Shown here: piece by piece, positions 1-6,123 of the stretch
Position numbering within the stretch: the stretch's first letter is position 1
Layout: every line of letters begins with the position of its first letter
NCBI GenBank assembly: GCA_019115345.1
Contig: DXDV01000250.1
Span: 1-8,765, forward strand
Length of the DNA: 8,765 nucleotides
Direction: 5' to 3'
Origin: Candidatus Intestinimonas stercorigallinarum
GTDB taxonomy: Bacteria > Bacillota > Clostridia > Oscillospirales > Oscillospiraceae
Translations under genes and position numbers: made by a program
The notes under the pieces: generated by a model
Databases searched by the model: none
What the model saw: only the letters and a program-made list of their open reading frames with translations
Told to the model about the DNA's origin: nothing

Positions 1-82
1 CCAGCCGCTCGTTGGCCCGGTAGAAGTCCAGAAAGGCCGCCTGGTCGTCCCGGTCCTCCAGCGCCGCCAGATAGATGAGCAT
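1..82 (-). CDS. Probable sigma-70 family factor, N-terminal fragment
   Basis: This is the first 27 codons of a gene running off the left edge. It starts with ATG (complement of 80-82) behind a strong AAGGAGG ribosome binding site at 97-91, 8 nt upstream. The visible protein begins MLIYLAALEDRDDQAAFLDF and continues with an FYRANERL-type helix. From family knowledge, this short Leu/Tyr start followed by an acidic 'ED..DQ..F...Y' helix is typical of the region-2 start of small ECF-like sigma factors in clostridial genomes. Regions 2.2-2.4 and 4, which would prove the assignment, lie outside the window. The fragment carries no catalytic motif, so the family call is tentative. It follows the HIT gene by about 100 nt on the same strand, with a terminator-like hairpin between them and no room for a separate promoter after that hairpin. 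Confidence 0.55.
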   Translation of the reverse strand, partial: MLIYLAALEDRDDQAAFLDFYRANERL

Positions 83-112
83 GGGCCCTCCCTCCTTCCG
101 TGGTGACGGGAT

Positions 113-148
113 AAAAAGCGCGCCCCGGGTCTCCATGGCCCGGGGTGC
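113..148 (-). terminator. Terminator-like hairpin after the HIT gene
   Basis: On the minus strand a 7-bp all-GC stem (139-145 with 123-129, loop 130-138) is followed by GCGCG-type bases and then a run of five T (117-113). Two further pairs (147-148 with 120-121) lie beyond one C/A mismatch. This resembles an intrinsic terminator for the HIT gene, but the U-tract is short and separated from the perfect stem by a few GC bases, so it may be leaky. It lies only about 30 nt before the start codon of the next same-strand gene. Confidence 0.5.
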
Positions 149-184
149 TCCTCCTGGCTCGATCTGACCGCATGCACTGCGGGG

Positions 185-610
185 TCACACCCCCAGGGCG
201 GCCTTGATCTTCCCGATCATCTCGGCGTAGCCCTCAGGGGAGAGGGTGGTCTGCCTGGGGTCCATGGCGAAGGTGCCGCCCCACTCGAACTGCCCCTCGT
301 ACTTGGGCACCAGATGGAAGTGGAGGTGGTGTCCGGTGTCGCCGTAGGCGCCGTAGTTGACCTTGTTGGGGTGGAACACAGCGTGGAGGGCGGAGGCCAC
401 CCGGCTGACGTCCTCGATGTAGGCCGCCCGCTCCTCGGCCGTGAGCTCCACCAGCTCGCTCACGTGCTCTTTGTGGGCCACGATCACCCGGCCGAGATGG
501 CTCTGTTCTTTGAAGAGGTACACCTTGGAGGCGGGCAGCTCGCAGATCTTGATGCCGAACTTCTCTACCAGTTCCCCTTCCATGCAGTAGGCGCAATTCT
601 GATCTTTCAT
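185..610 (-). CDS. HIT family nucleotide hydrolase/transferase
   Basis: This 141-residue protein belongs to the histidine triad superfamily of cytosolic enzymes, which cleave nucleotide phosphoramidates, dinucleoside polyphosphates or related AMP esters through a His-AMP intermediate. The signature HxHxHxx is visible as H95-L-H97-F-H99-L-V near the C-terminus, with H97 as the expected nucleophile. An N-terminal C6-A-Y-C9 pair matches the half zinc site seen in many HIT proteins. The N-terminal strand region (residues 18-50, with the VIVAHKEHV stretch) and overall length are normal for the family. The ATG start has an AAGGAG site 8 nt upstream (624-619). The gene lies 41 nt downstream of the CNNM-type gene on the same strand and is probably co-transcribed with it. 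The exact substrate (Hint-like or Fhit-like) cannot be settled from sequence alone. Confidence 0.93.
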   Translation of the reverse strand: MKDQNCAYCMEGELVEKFGIKICELPASKVYLFKEQSHLGRVIVAHKEHVSELVELTAEERAAYIEDVSRVASALHAVFHPNKVNYGAYGDTGHHLHFHLVPKYEGQFEWGGTFAMDPRQTTLSPEGYAEMIGKIKAALGV

Positions 611-651
611 CGTTTTATCTCCTTCCTGCTGCCGGTCTCAGGCCGGCGTTT

Positions 652-1983
652 TTACTGGTTTTGGGACAATAGGGACACTCGGGCCCACTCCACCCGCCGG
701 TCGGCGATGGACTCCACCTTGATGTGGAGGCCGTGGGCGTCCACCTCCACCTGGCTCTCCCCGTCCTCGGGGAGGACCGGCAGCTGGTCGAAGACCAGGC
801 CGCTCAGGGTGTCGGACTCCTCGTCCTCCGGGAACTCCACCCCCAGGGCGGCGGCCACGTCGTCCAGCTCGGCCGCGCCGGAAACGCGCCAGACGCCGGG
901 CTCCAGGGCGATGATCTCCTGGTCCTCCTGGGGATCGAACTCGTCGTAGATGTTGCCCACGATCTCCTCCAGCAGGTCCTCCATGGTCAGCAGGCCGGAG
1001 GTGCCGCCGTACTCGTCCACCACGATGGCCATATGGATTTTCTTGCTCTGCATGTCCCGGAACAGGGCGTCGGCCCGCACCGACTCCGGCACGAAGTAGG
1101 CCGGCCGCAGCAGCTCCCGGATGGGCTTGGGCTCCGGGCTGCGGCTGTTGAGGAAGTAGTCCCGGCTGCTCAGAATGCCCAGGATGTCGTCGGCGTCCTC
1201 CCCGCACACCGGGAACCGGGACAGCCCCGACGTCCGGATGGTCTGGACGATCTCCTCGTCGGTGTCCTCCGTCCACAGGGTCACCATGTCGGTGCGGTGG
1301 ACCATGATGTCCCCCGCCACCAGGTCGTTGAGCTGAAAGACGTTCTCGATCATCTCCCGCTCGTCGGACTCGATGGCCCCCTTCTCCTCGCCGATGTCCA
1401 CCATGATGCGGATGCCCTCCTCGGAGACTTCCTCCTCGTCCCCGTTGGGGTCGATGCCCATCAGGCGCAGAACGCCGTTGGTGCAGAGGGTGAGCAGGGC
1501 GATGAGGGGGCTCATGACCACCGAGAGCAGCCCCACCGCGCCGCTGGCGAAGCGGGCCACCTGGTCGGCCTTCTGCATGGCCACCCGCTTGGGGACCAGC
1601 TCGCCGAAGATCAGGGTGAAAAAGGAGATGACAAGGGTGATCAATACCACTGAAATGGCCTGTACCGTGCCCCGGGGCAGCGCCGTGAAGCCCTGTCCGT
1701 CCACCAGCCAGACGGTGATGCGGCTGGCAAAGTTGTCGGCGGCGAAGGCCGAGCCCAGGAAGCCGGCCAGGGTGATGCCGATCTGGATGGTGGAGAGGAA
1801 TTTGGTGGGGAACTGGACGATCCCCAGCAGACGGGCAGCTGTTTTATCCCCCTCCTCCGCCTGGCGCCGGAGCACCCCTTCATTGAGGGAGATGACCGCG
1901 ATCTCCGTGGCGGCAAAAAAGGCGTTGAGCAGGATCAGGATGACCTGGAGCAGAAGCTGCGGCCATATAGGGTCGGGTGACAA
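652..1983 (-). CDS. CNNM/CorC (HlyC) family membrane protein with CBS pair
   Basis: This 443-residue inner-membrane protein belongs to the group often annotated 'hemolysin'. Characterised members act in Mg2+ (or Co2+) efflux or homeostasis. An N-terminal DUF21/CNNM membrane domain spans about residues 8-180, with hydrophobic helices near 10-33, 65-85, 108-127 and 148-170, and the conserved GELVPKR motif at 127-133. An acidic linker (about 183-215) leads to two CBS motifs (about 225-280 and 290-345, including the VVDEYGGTSGLLTMEDLLEE-type segment at 321-340). The C-terminal CorC_HlyC domain runs from about 357 to 440. All domains are present and length is typical. The start is TTG (complement of 1981-1983), chosen because a perfect AAGGAGG lies 7 nt upstream (1997-1991) and the first membrane helix follows at once. 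Transport direction and ion are inferred from the family. Confidence 0.93.
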   Translation of the reverse strand: MSPDPIWPQLLLQVILILLNAFFAATEIAVISLNEGVLRRQAEEGDKTAARLLGIVQFPTKFLSTIQIGITLAGFLGSAFAADNFASRITVWLVDGQGFTALPRGTVQAISVVLITLVISFFTLIFGELVPKRVAMQKADQVARFASGAVGLLSVVMSPLIALLTLCTNGVLRLMGIDPNGDEEEVSEEGIRIMVDIGEEKGAIESDEREMIENVFQLNDLVAGDIMVHRTDMVTLWTEDTDEEIVQTIRTSGLSRFPVCGEDADDILGILSSRDYFLNSRSPEPKPIRELLRPAYFVPESVRADALFRDMQSKKIHMAIVVDEYGGTSGLLTMEDLLEEIVGNIYDEFDPQEDQEIIALEPGVWRVSGAAELDDVAAALGVEFPEDEESDTLSGLVFDQLPVLPEDGESQVEVDAHGLHIKVESIADRRVEWARVSLLSQNQ

Positions 1984-2008
1984 GAAGATTCCTCCTTATA
2001 ATTGCGCC

Positions 2009-2025
2009 CCGCCGCCGGGCGGCGG
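2009..2025 (-). repeat. GC hairpin in the CNNM gene leader
   Basis: An 8-bp inverted repeat (2009-2016 with 2018-2025) around one central base forms a compact all-GC palindrome. It lies between the predicted leftward transcription start (about 2036) and the ribosome binding site (1997-1991), so it would fold in the mRNA leader. No T-run follows in the minus direction, so it is not a terminator. Confidence 0.55.
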
Positions 2026-2042
2026 ATGGCTTGATAGGAATG

Positions 2043-2051
2043 AGTATACCA
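2043..2051 (-). promoter_or_regulatory. Extended -10 promoter for the CNNM-HIT transcript
   Basis: The minus strand reads TGGTATACT from 2051 to 2043: a TATACT -10 box (2048-2043) preceded by the TGn extension. No good -35 is visible at 16-18 nt; upstream there is T-rich sequence, which suits an extended -10 promoter. It lies in a 60-bp AT-rich island inside otherwise GC-rich DNA and would start transcription near 2036, about 53 nt before the TTG start. Confidence 0.6.
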
Positions 2052-2080
2052 TATCCTCTGGAAAAAATCATCACTTTCTC

Positions 2081-2108
2081 TTCAAAAAAGGGGAAAACAT
2101 GGTATAAT
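2081..2108 (+). promoter_or_regulatory. Promoter of the CLC transporter gene
   Basis: A perfect TATAAT (2103-2108) is preceded by TGG (2100-2102), making a consensus extended -10. TTCAAA at 2081-2086 matches four of six -35 positions with a 16-nt spacer. The predicted start is near 2115. It is back-to-back with the leftward CNNM promoter, with 54 bp between the two -10 boxes, so one regulator bound between them could affect both. Confidence 0.75.
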
Positions 2109-2117
2109 ACCTTGGGC

Positions 2118-2145
2118 CGGCCCCTCCGCCCGGGCGGAGGGGCCG
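2118..2145 (+). repeat. 28-bp perfect palindrome at the 5' end of the CLC leader
   Basis: Positions 2118-2131 are the exact reverse complement of 2132-2145, giving a 28-bp palindrome with no spacer; folded as RNA it would form a stem of about 12 bp with a CCGG loop. It begins only about 3-4 nt after the predicted transcription start. No T-run follows on either strand, so it is not an ordinary terminator. It could be an mRNA-stabilising 5' stem-loop or an operator for a dimeric regulator. Confidence 0.7.
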
Positions 2146-2168
2146 CATTTCCAGGCCTTTCATATTTT

Positions 2169-2189
2169 CCCCGCGGCCCCGCCGCGGGG
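2169..2189 (+). repeat. GC hairpin just before the CLC ribosome binding site
   Basis: An 8-bp stem of only G and C (2169-2176 with 2182-2189) encloses a 5-nt loop (2177-2181). It ends 4 nt before the GAGGTGA ribosome binding site at 2194-2200. It may influence translation start or mRNA stability, but no alternative pairing that hides the ribosome binding site is obvious by eye. Confidence 0.6.
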
Positions 2190-2205
2190 CGTTGAGGTGA
2201 CCGAT

Positions 2206-3504
2206 ATGACCCCATCCGCCGCCCCCGTCTCGGGGAAACGCCCCATCCTGCCCTCCGGTCTGGGGGGCGAGGCCCGGGAGCTGTCCCTCCGTATCCTCTT
2301 CTCCGTCCTCATCGGCCTGCTGGTGGGCGGGGTGGGGGTGGCCTTCCACTACGGCATCGACATCGCCACCGAGCTGCGGCAGGCCCACCCCTGGCTGCTG
2401 TGGTTCCTCCCCCTGGGGGGCCTGACCATCGCCCTGCTCTACCGGGTCTGCGGCATGGAGAAGGACCGGGGGACCAACCTGGTGCTGGCCGCCGTCCGGG
2501 AGCATGTGCCCATGCCCCTGCGCACCGCTCCCCTCATCTTCCTCTCCACCATCCTCACCCACCTGGTGGGGGGCTCCGCCGGCCGGGAGGGGGCCGCCCT
2601 CCAGCTGGGGGCCTCCATCTCCAGCAAGCTGGGCCACAAGCTGGGCCTGGAGCCGGGGGCCGGGCGCATCCTCACCGTCTGCGGCATGTCCGCCGCCTTC
2701 TCCGCCCTCTTCGGCACCCCCCTCACCGCCGCCCTCTTCGCGCTGGAGGTGGTCCACGTGGGGGTCATCCAGTACGCCGCCCTGGTCCCCGCCCTCCTCT
2801 CCTCCCTCACCGCCTTCCTGCTGGCGGGATGGCTGGGGGTCGCCCCCACCGCCTATGCCGTCTCGGGCCTGCCCGCCCTCTCCCCCCTCTCCCTGGTCCA
2901 GATGGCCGTTTTGGGCGGGCTGTGCGCCCTCCTCTCCATCCTCTTCTGCGCCGTCACCCACGGGGCCGGGCATCTCTACGCCAAGTTCCTGCCCGACACC
3001 CGGCTCCGGGCCCTGGCCGGAGGCTGCCTGGTCCTCCTCCTCTCCCTGCTGGACGGGGGACTGGCCGACCAGGTCTACAACGGGGCGGGGGGCAACCTGG
3101 TGGAGGCCGCCGTCAACGGCGGCGGCGCGGGGGTGGAGCCCTGGGCCTGCCTGGCAAAGCTCCTCTTTACCGCCGTCACCCTGGGGGCCGGCTTCCGGGG
3201 GGGCGAGATCGTCCCCGCCTTCGCCTGCGGCGCCACCTTCGGCTGCGTGGCCGCCCCCTTCCTGGGGCTCTCCCCCTCCTTCGGCGGGGCGGTGGGGCTG
3301 GCCGCCACCTTCTGCGGCGTCACCAACTGCCCCCTCTCCTCCGTCCTGCTGGCCTATGAGCTCTTCGGCGGCGGCGGGCTCCCCCTCTTCGCCCTGGCCA
3401 TCGCGGCGGCCTACCGTCTGTCCGGTTACTCCGGCCTGTACAGCGAGCAGCGGATCGTCTACTCCAAGAGCAGCCCCAGCCAGATCGACCGGAAGGCGGA
3501 GTGA
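2206..3504 (+). CDS. CLC family anion transporter, fluoride (CLC-F)-like
   Basis: This 432-residue polytopic membrane protein is of the CLC type with no C-terminal CBS domains. Visible motifs are GGSAGREGA (residues 122-130, gating Glu E128), GTPLTAALFALE (170-181) and GFRGGEIVP (329-337, E334). The usual chloride-channel GSGIP motif is missing; the matching region reads RGTNLVL. The GREG[A/T/V] and GF[K/R]GGE[V/I] motifs and the YSGLYSEQRIVYSK C-terminus are what I know from fluoride/proton antiporters (CLC-F). In that group a Met usually stands where T90 is here, and a Thr where V336 is, so specificity is uncertain. I chose ATG 2206 because GAGGTGA (2194-2200) is an ideal ribosome binding site 5 nt upstream. 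The in-frame GTG at 2197 lies inside that site and has none of its own. The gene has its own promoter and hairpin-rich leader, and no clear terminator follows. Confidence 0.88.
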   Translation: MTPSAAPVSGKRPILPSGLGGEARELSLRILFSVLIGLLVGGVGVAFHYGIDIATELRQAHPWLLWFLPLGGLTIALLYRVCGMEKDRGTNLVLAAVREHVPMPLRTAPLIFLSTILTHLVGGSAGREGAALQLGASISSKLGHKLGLEPGAGRILTVCGMSAAFSALFGTPLTAALFALEVVHVGVIQYAALVPALLSSLTAFLLAGWLGVAPTAYAVSGLPALSPLSLVQMAVLGGLCALLSILFCAVTHGAGHLYAKFLPDTRLRALAGGCLVLLLSLLDGGLADQVYNGAGGNLVEAAVNGGGAGVEPWACLAKLLFTAVTLGAGFRGGEIVPAFACGATFGCVAAPFLGLSPSFGGAVGLAATFCGVTNCPLSSVLLAYELFGGGGLPLFALAIAAAYRLSGYSGLYSEQRIVYSKSSPSQIDRKAE

Positions 3505-3594
3505 GCCTCCCACACCGGACCGGCGGGAACGCCGTTGCGCCGGAGCGCCCCCCTGTGGTATACTCTTCTATATTTGCCGAAGGAGGTCTGCCCC
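3505..3594 (+). other. Intergenic gap between CLC and acyltransferase genes
   Basis: This 90-nt spacer contains a small 5-bp hairpin with a GGAA tetraloop (3521-3534), with no T-run, so I see no convincing terminator for the CLC gene. It also holds the promoter and ribosome binding site of the next gene. Read-through from the CLC gene is therefore possible. Confidence 0.5.
3535..3564 (+). promoter_or_regulatory. Promoter of the acyltransferase operon
   Basis: TATACT (3559-3564) is preceded by TGG (3556-3558), an extended -10. TTGCGC at 3535-3540 is a weak -35 (three of six) with an 18-nt spacer. The predicted start near 3571 leaves a short leader with AAGGAGG at 3580-3586, 8 nt before the ATG at 3595. 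The box is the same TGGTATACT as the leftward CNNM promoter. Confidence 0.6.
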
Positions 3595-4659
3595 ATGGCA
3601 GGAAACCGGGAAGGGGGCCGTCTGGTCTACGCCGACCTGATGCGGGTGGCGGCCATGCTGGCCGTCATCGTCATTCACGTCTCCGCCGGGTGGCTGGAGT
3701 CCCTCCCCGTGGGGACGGCGGACTGGCACGCCCTCAACCTCTGGGACAGCCTCACCCGCTGGGCCGTCCCCGTCTTTGTCATGTGCAGCGGCATGTTCCT
3801 GCTGGACCCCAAAAAGTCCCTCTCGCTGCCCACCCTCTTCTTCCGCCACTTTCTGCGCCTGGTCGCCGCCCTCCTCTTCTGGGGAGTGGTCTACCATCTG
3901 CTCTACGACTTCCTGGGCGGGACCCTGAGCCTGGAGAGCCTCCCCCACGCCCTCTACGCCGTGGTGCTGGGGAACACTGAGACCCACCTGTGGTTCCTCA
4001 CCATGATGATGGGCCTCTATCTCCTCACGCCCCTTCTCCGGGCCTTCCTCCGGGGGGCCTCCCGGGGAGACCTCCACTGGTTCTTCCTCCTCTACGGCCT
4101 CTTCATGCTCGTCCTCCCCCTTTTCCTCCGGCTCCGGGGGAGCCAGACCGTGACCCTCTACGCCAACCAGTTCTACCTGAACTTCACCCTGGCCTATGTG
4201 GGCTATTTTGTGGCGGGCTACTATTTAAAGGCCTACACTCTGGGGCGCATCGCCGAGGGGCTCATTTACCTGCTGGGCATCGCCGGGGCGGTGGCCACGG
4301 CGGCGGGGACCACCCTTCTGTCCCACCGGGCCGGGGGACTGGATGTCACCCTATACAGCTACCTCACCCCCAACGTCGCCGCCATGGCGGTGGCCGTCTT
4401 TGTCCTCTTCCGGTATGTGCTGGGCATCAGCGACGAGCGCTCCCGAAAGGGCAGGGTGAGCGCCATAGCGGAGTGCGGCTTCGGCGTCTACCTCTCCCAT
4501 GTCATCTTTCTCATCCTCCTGCGCCATTTCGGCCTGTCCGCCCCGCCCATCCCGGCGGCGGTGGCGGTCCCCCTCCTCACCCTGGTCCTTTTCCTCCCCA
4601 GCTACGTCCTCTCCTGGCTCCTCCACAAGCTGCCGGTGGTGGGCCGCTACCTCACCTGA
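3595..4659 (+). CDS. Acyltransferase-3 family membrane protein
   Basis: This 354-residue integral membrane protein is of the acyltransferase-3 type (OafA/WecH/YiaH-like), enzymes that O-acetylate surface sugars or related substrates. The N-terminal signature YADLMRVAAMLAVIVIHVS (residues 12-30) carries the conserved Arg (R17) and His (H28). FVMCSGMFLL follows at 61-70, HLWFL at 131-135 and a late YLSH at 299-302, all typical. About ten hydrophobic helices are visible. There is no fused SGNH domain, unlike OafA. I chose ATG 3595 because AAGGAGG lies 8 nt upstream and the promoter overlaps any longer reading of the frame, which would start at TTG 3535. It is first in a four-gene row and is followed by the MBOAT gene after 23 nt. 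The acceptor is unknown. Confidence 0.9.
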   Translation: MAGNREGGRLVYADLMRVAAMLAVIVIHVSAGWLESLPVGTADWHALNLWDSLTRWAVPVFVMCSGMFLLDPKKSLSLPTLFFRHFLRLVAALLFWGVVYHLLYDFLGGTLSLESLPHALYAVVLGNTETHLWFLTMMMGLYLLTPLLRAFLRGASRGDLHWFFLLYGLFMLVLPLFLRLRGSQTVTLYANQFYLNFTLAYVGYFVAGYYLKAYTLGRIAEGLIYLLGIAGAVATAAGTTLLSHRAGGLDVTLYSYLTPNVAAMAVAVFVLFRYVLGISDERSRKGRVSAIAECGFGVYLSHVIFLILLRHFGLSAPPIPAAVAVPLLTLVLFLPSYVLSWLLHKLPVVGRYLT

Positions 4660-4682
4660 TACACAAAAAAGGAGTCCCGCCC

Positions 4683-6104
4683 ATGCTCTTCTCCAGCTCC
4701 ATCTTTCTCTTCGCCTTCCTCCCAGCGGTGCTCCTGGGATATTATGTCCTCTTCCGGGGGATGCGCCGGGCCCAGAACGGTCTGCTCCTGGCCTCCTCCC
4801 TCCTCTTTTATGCCTGGGGAGAGCCCTGGTTCGTCCTGGTGATGATGGGCTCCATCCTGGCAAACTACCTCTTCGGCCGCTGGGTCCACGCCTGGAAGCT
4901 CCGGGGCAGGAGGCTCTTCCTCCCCGTCTCCGCCGCCTGCGTGTGCAACCTGGGGCTCCTTTTTGTCTTTAAGTACCTCACCTTCACCCTGGAGAACCTG
5001 AACCTCCTGGGGCTCAACACCCCCGTCCCCGTCATCGAGCTGCCCATCGGCATCTCCTTCTTCACCTTCCAGGCCATGAGCTATGTGCTGGACGTGGCCA
5101 TGGGGACGGCGGAGGTCCAGCGCAGCCCCTTCGGCCTGGGGCTCTATATCTCCCTCTTCCCCCAGCTCATCGCCGGGCCCATCGTGAAATACGCCACCGT
5201 GGCCGGTGAGATCCAGGGCCGGAGGGAGACCTGGGCCGACTTCTCCGACGGGTGCTGCCGCTTCCTGGTGGGCCTGGGGAAGAAGGTCCTCCTCTCCAAC
5301 CAGCTGGCCCTGGTGGCCGACGCCGCCTGGGACACCCCCGCGGGCGAGCTCTCCACCGCCTTCGCCTGGCTGGGGGCCCTGTGCTACACCCTCCAGATCT
5401 ACTACGACTTCTCCGGCTACTCCGACATGGCCATCGGCCTGGGCCGGATGTTCGGCTTCCACTTCCTGGAGAACTTCAACTGGCCCTATGTCTCCCGCTC
5501 GGTCACAGAGTTCTGGCGGCGGTGGCACATCTCCCTGTCCACCTGGTTCCGAGATTATCTCTACATCCCCCTGGGGGGGAGCCGCCGCGGAACGCGGGCC
5601 ACCCTGCGCAACCTCTTTGTGGTGTGGCTCCTCACCGGCGTGTGGCACGGGGCCAACTGGACCTTCCTGTGCTGGGGCCTCTTCTACTTCCTGCTGCTGG
5701 CCCTGGAGAAGTTCCTCCTCCGGGTGTCCGCCTGGCCCGCCCCCCTGGGCTGGGCCTGGACCTTCCTCATGGTCAACTTCGGCTGGGTCCTCTTCCGGGC
5801 CGGCTCCCTGACCGACTGCGGCGCCTTCCTGGGGGCCATGCTGGGCCGCTCCAGTGCGCCAGATGTCCTGGCAGTCTACTACTGGGAGCAATATTTTGTA
5901 GTGATATTGCTCTCCGTTTTCTTCTCTTTCCCCATCGCCCCCTGGCTCACCCGGAAGGCGGAGGTCTGGATGGGGGGGAAGGGGCGGCGGCTCGTCCCCC
6001 TGTGGGACGGGGTCTACGGCTTCGGCCTCCTGCTTCTCTTCCTGGCCTGCGCCGCCTATCTGGTGAAGGGGACCTACAACCCCTTCATCTACTTCAACTT
6101 CTGA
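4683..6104 (+). CDS. MBOAT family O-acyltransferase (AlgI/DltB-like)
   Basis: This 473-residue polytopic membrane-bound O-acyltransferase moves acyl groups, usually acetyl, across the membrane to be placed on a surface polymer by a partner protein. Family motifs are complete: PIGISFFTFQAMSYVLDV (121-138), FPQLIAGPIVKY (159-170), QIYYDFSGYSDMAIGLGRMFG (238-258), FWRRWHISLSTWFRDYLYIPLGG (277-299, H282) and TGVWHGANW (318-326, with catalytic His H322). The C-terminus NPFIYFNF is typical. The frame is open well upstream into the previous gene, but ATG 4683 is chosen because AAGGAG (4669-4674) lies 8 nt before it and the MLFSSSIFLFAFLP start is conserved in style. The next gene, 19 nt downstream, encodes the expected extracytoplasmic partner. 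An AT-rich inverted repeat lies inside the gene near codons 402-410. Confidence 0.95.
   Translation: MLFSSSIFLFAFLPAVLLGYYVLFRGMRRAQNGLLLASSLLFYAWGEPWFVLVMMGSILANYLFGRWVHAWKLRGRRLFLPVSAACVCNLGLLFVFKYLTFTLENLNLLGLNTPVPVIELPIGISFFTFQAMSYVLDVAMGTAEVQRSPFGLGLYISLFPQLIAGPIVKYATVAGEIQGRRETWADFSDGCCRFLVGLGKKVLLSNQLALVADAAWDTPAGELSTAFAWLGALCYTLQIYYDFSGYSDMAIGLGRMFGFHFLENFNWPYVSRSVTEFWRRWHISLSTWFRDYLYIPLGGSRRGTRATLRNLFVVWLLTGVWHGANWTFLCWGLFYFLLLALEKFLLRVSAWPAPLGWAWTFLMVNFGWVLFRAGSLTDCGAFLGAMLGRSSAPDVLAVYYWEQYFVVILLSVFFSFPIAPWLTRKAEVWMGGKGRRLVPLWDGVYGFGLLLLFLACAAYLVKGTYNPFIYFNF
5886..5912 (+). repeat. AT-rich inverted repeat inside the MBOAT gene
   Basis: GAGCAATAT (5886-5894) is exactly repeated in inverse as ATATTGCTC (5904-5912) around a 9-nt loop. 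A G-C pair (5884/5914) extends the stem beyond one G/T. It falls in a conspicuous low-GC patch (about 5890-5935) of an otherwise very GC-rich gene and is followed by a pyrimidine-rich TCCGTTTTCTTCTCTTT stretch. The reading frame stays intact through it. Confidence 0.6.
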
Positions 6105-6123
6105 CCCGAAAGGAGGAGGCCCC

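Noticed and set aside
631..653. Plus-strand hairpin followed by GTTTTT between the CNNM and HIT genes
   Set aside because: The stem is only 5 bp and no plus-strand gene precedes it; the genes here run leftward. It could end antisense transcription but nothing supports that.
2100..2205. Fluoride riboswitch in front of the CLC gene
   Set aside because: The conserved GGNGAUGG and CUGAUG-type core segments are not present; the leader consists of two simple GC hairpins.
2071..3513. Long open frames on the strand opposite the CLC, MBOAT, DHHW and MFS genes (over 450 codons each)
   Set aside because: They mirror the GC-rich codon pattern of the real genes, have Gly/Gln/Glu/Pro-rich compositions without domains or membrane helices, and lack ribosome binding sites.
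3521..3543. Terminator for the CLC gene
   Set aside because: Stems of 5-6 bp with a GGAA loop are possible but no T-run follows, and the region overlaps the next promoter.
3535..3594. Longer acyltransferase start at TTG 3535
   Set aside because: The extension overlaps the extended -10 promoter and the AAGGAGG that serves ATG 3595, and it adds no family-like sequence.
3990..4682. N-terminal extension of the MBOAT protein through the upstream gene
   Set aside because: The extension is a Pro/Gly/Arg-rich out-of-frame reading of the acyltransferase gene; the MBOAT ATG at 4683 has its own ribosome binding site.
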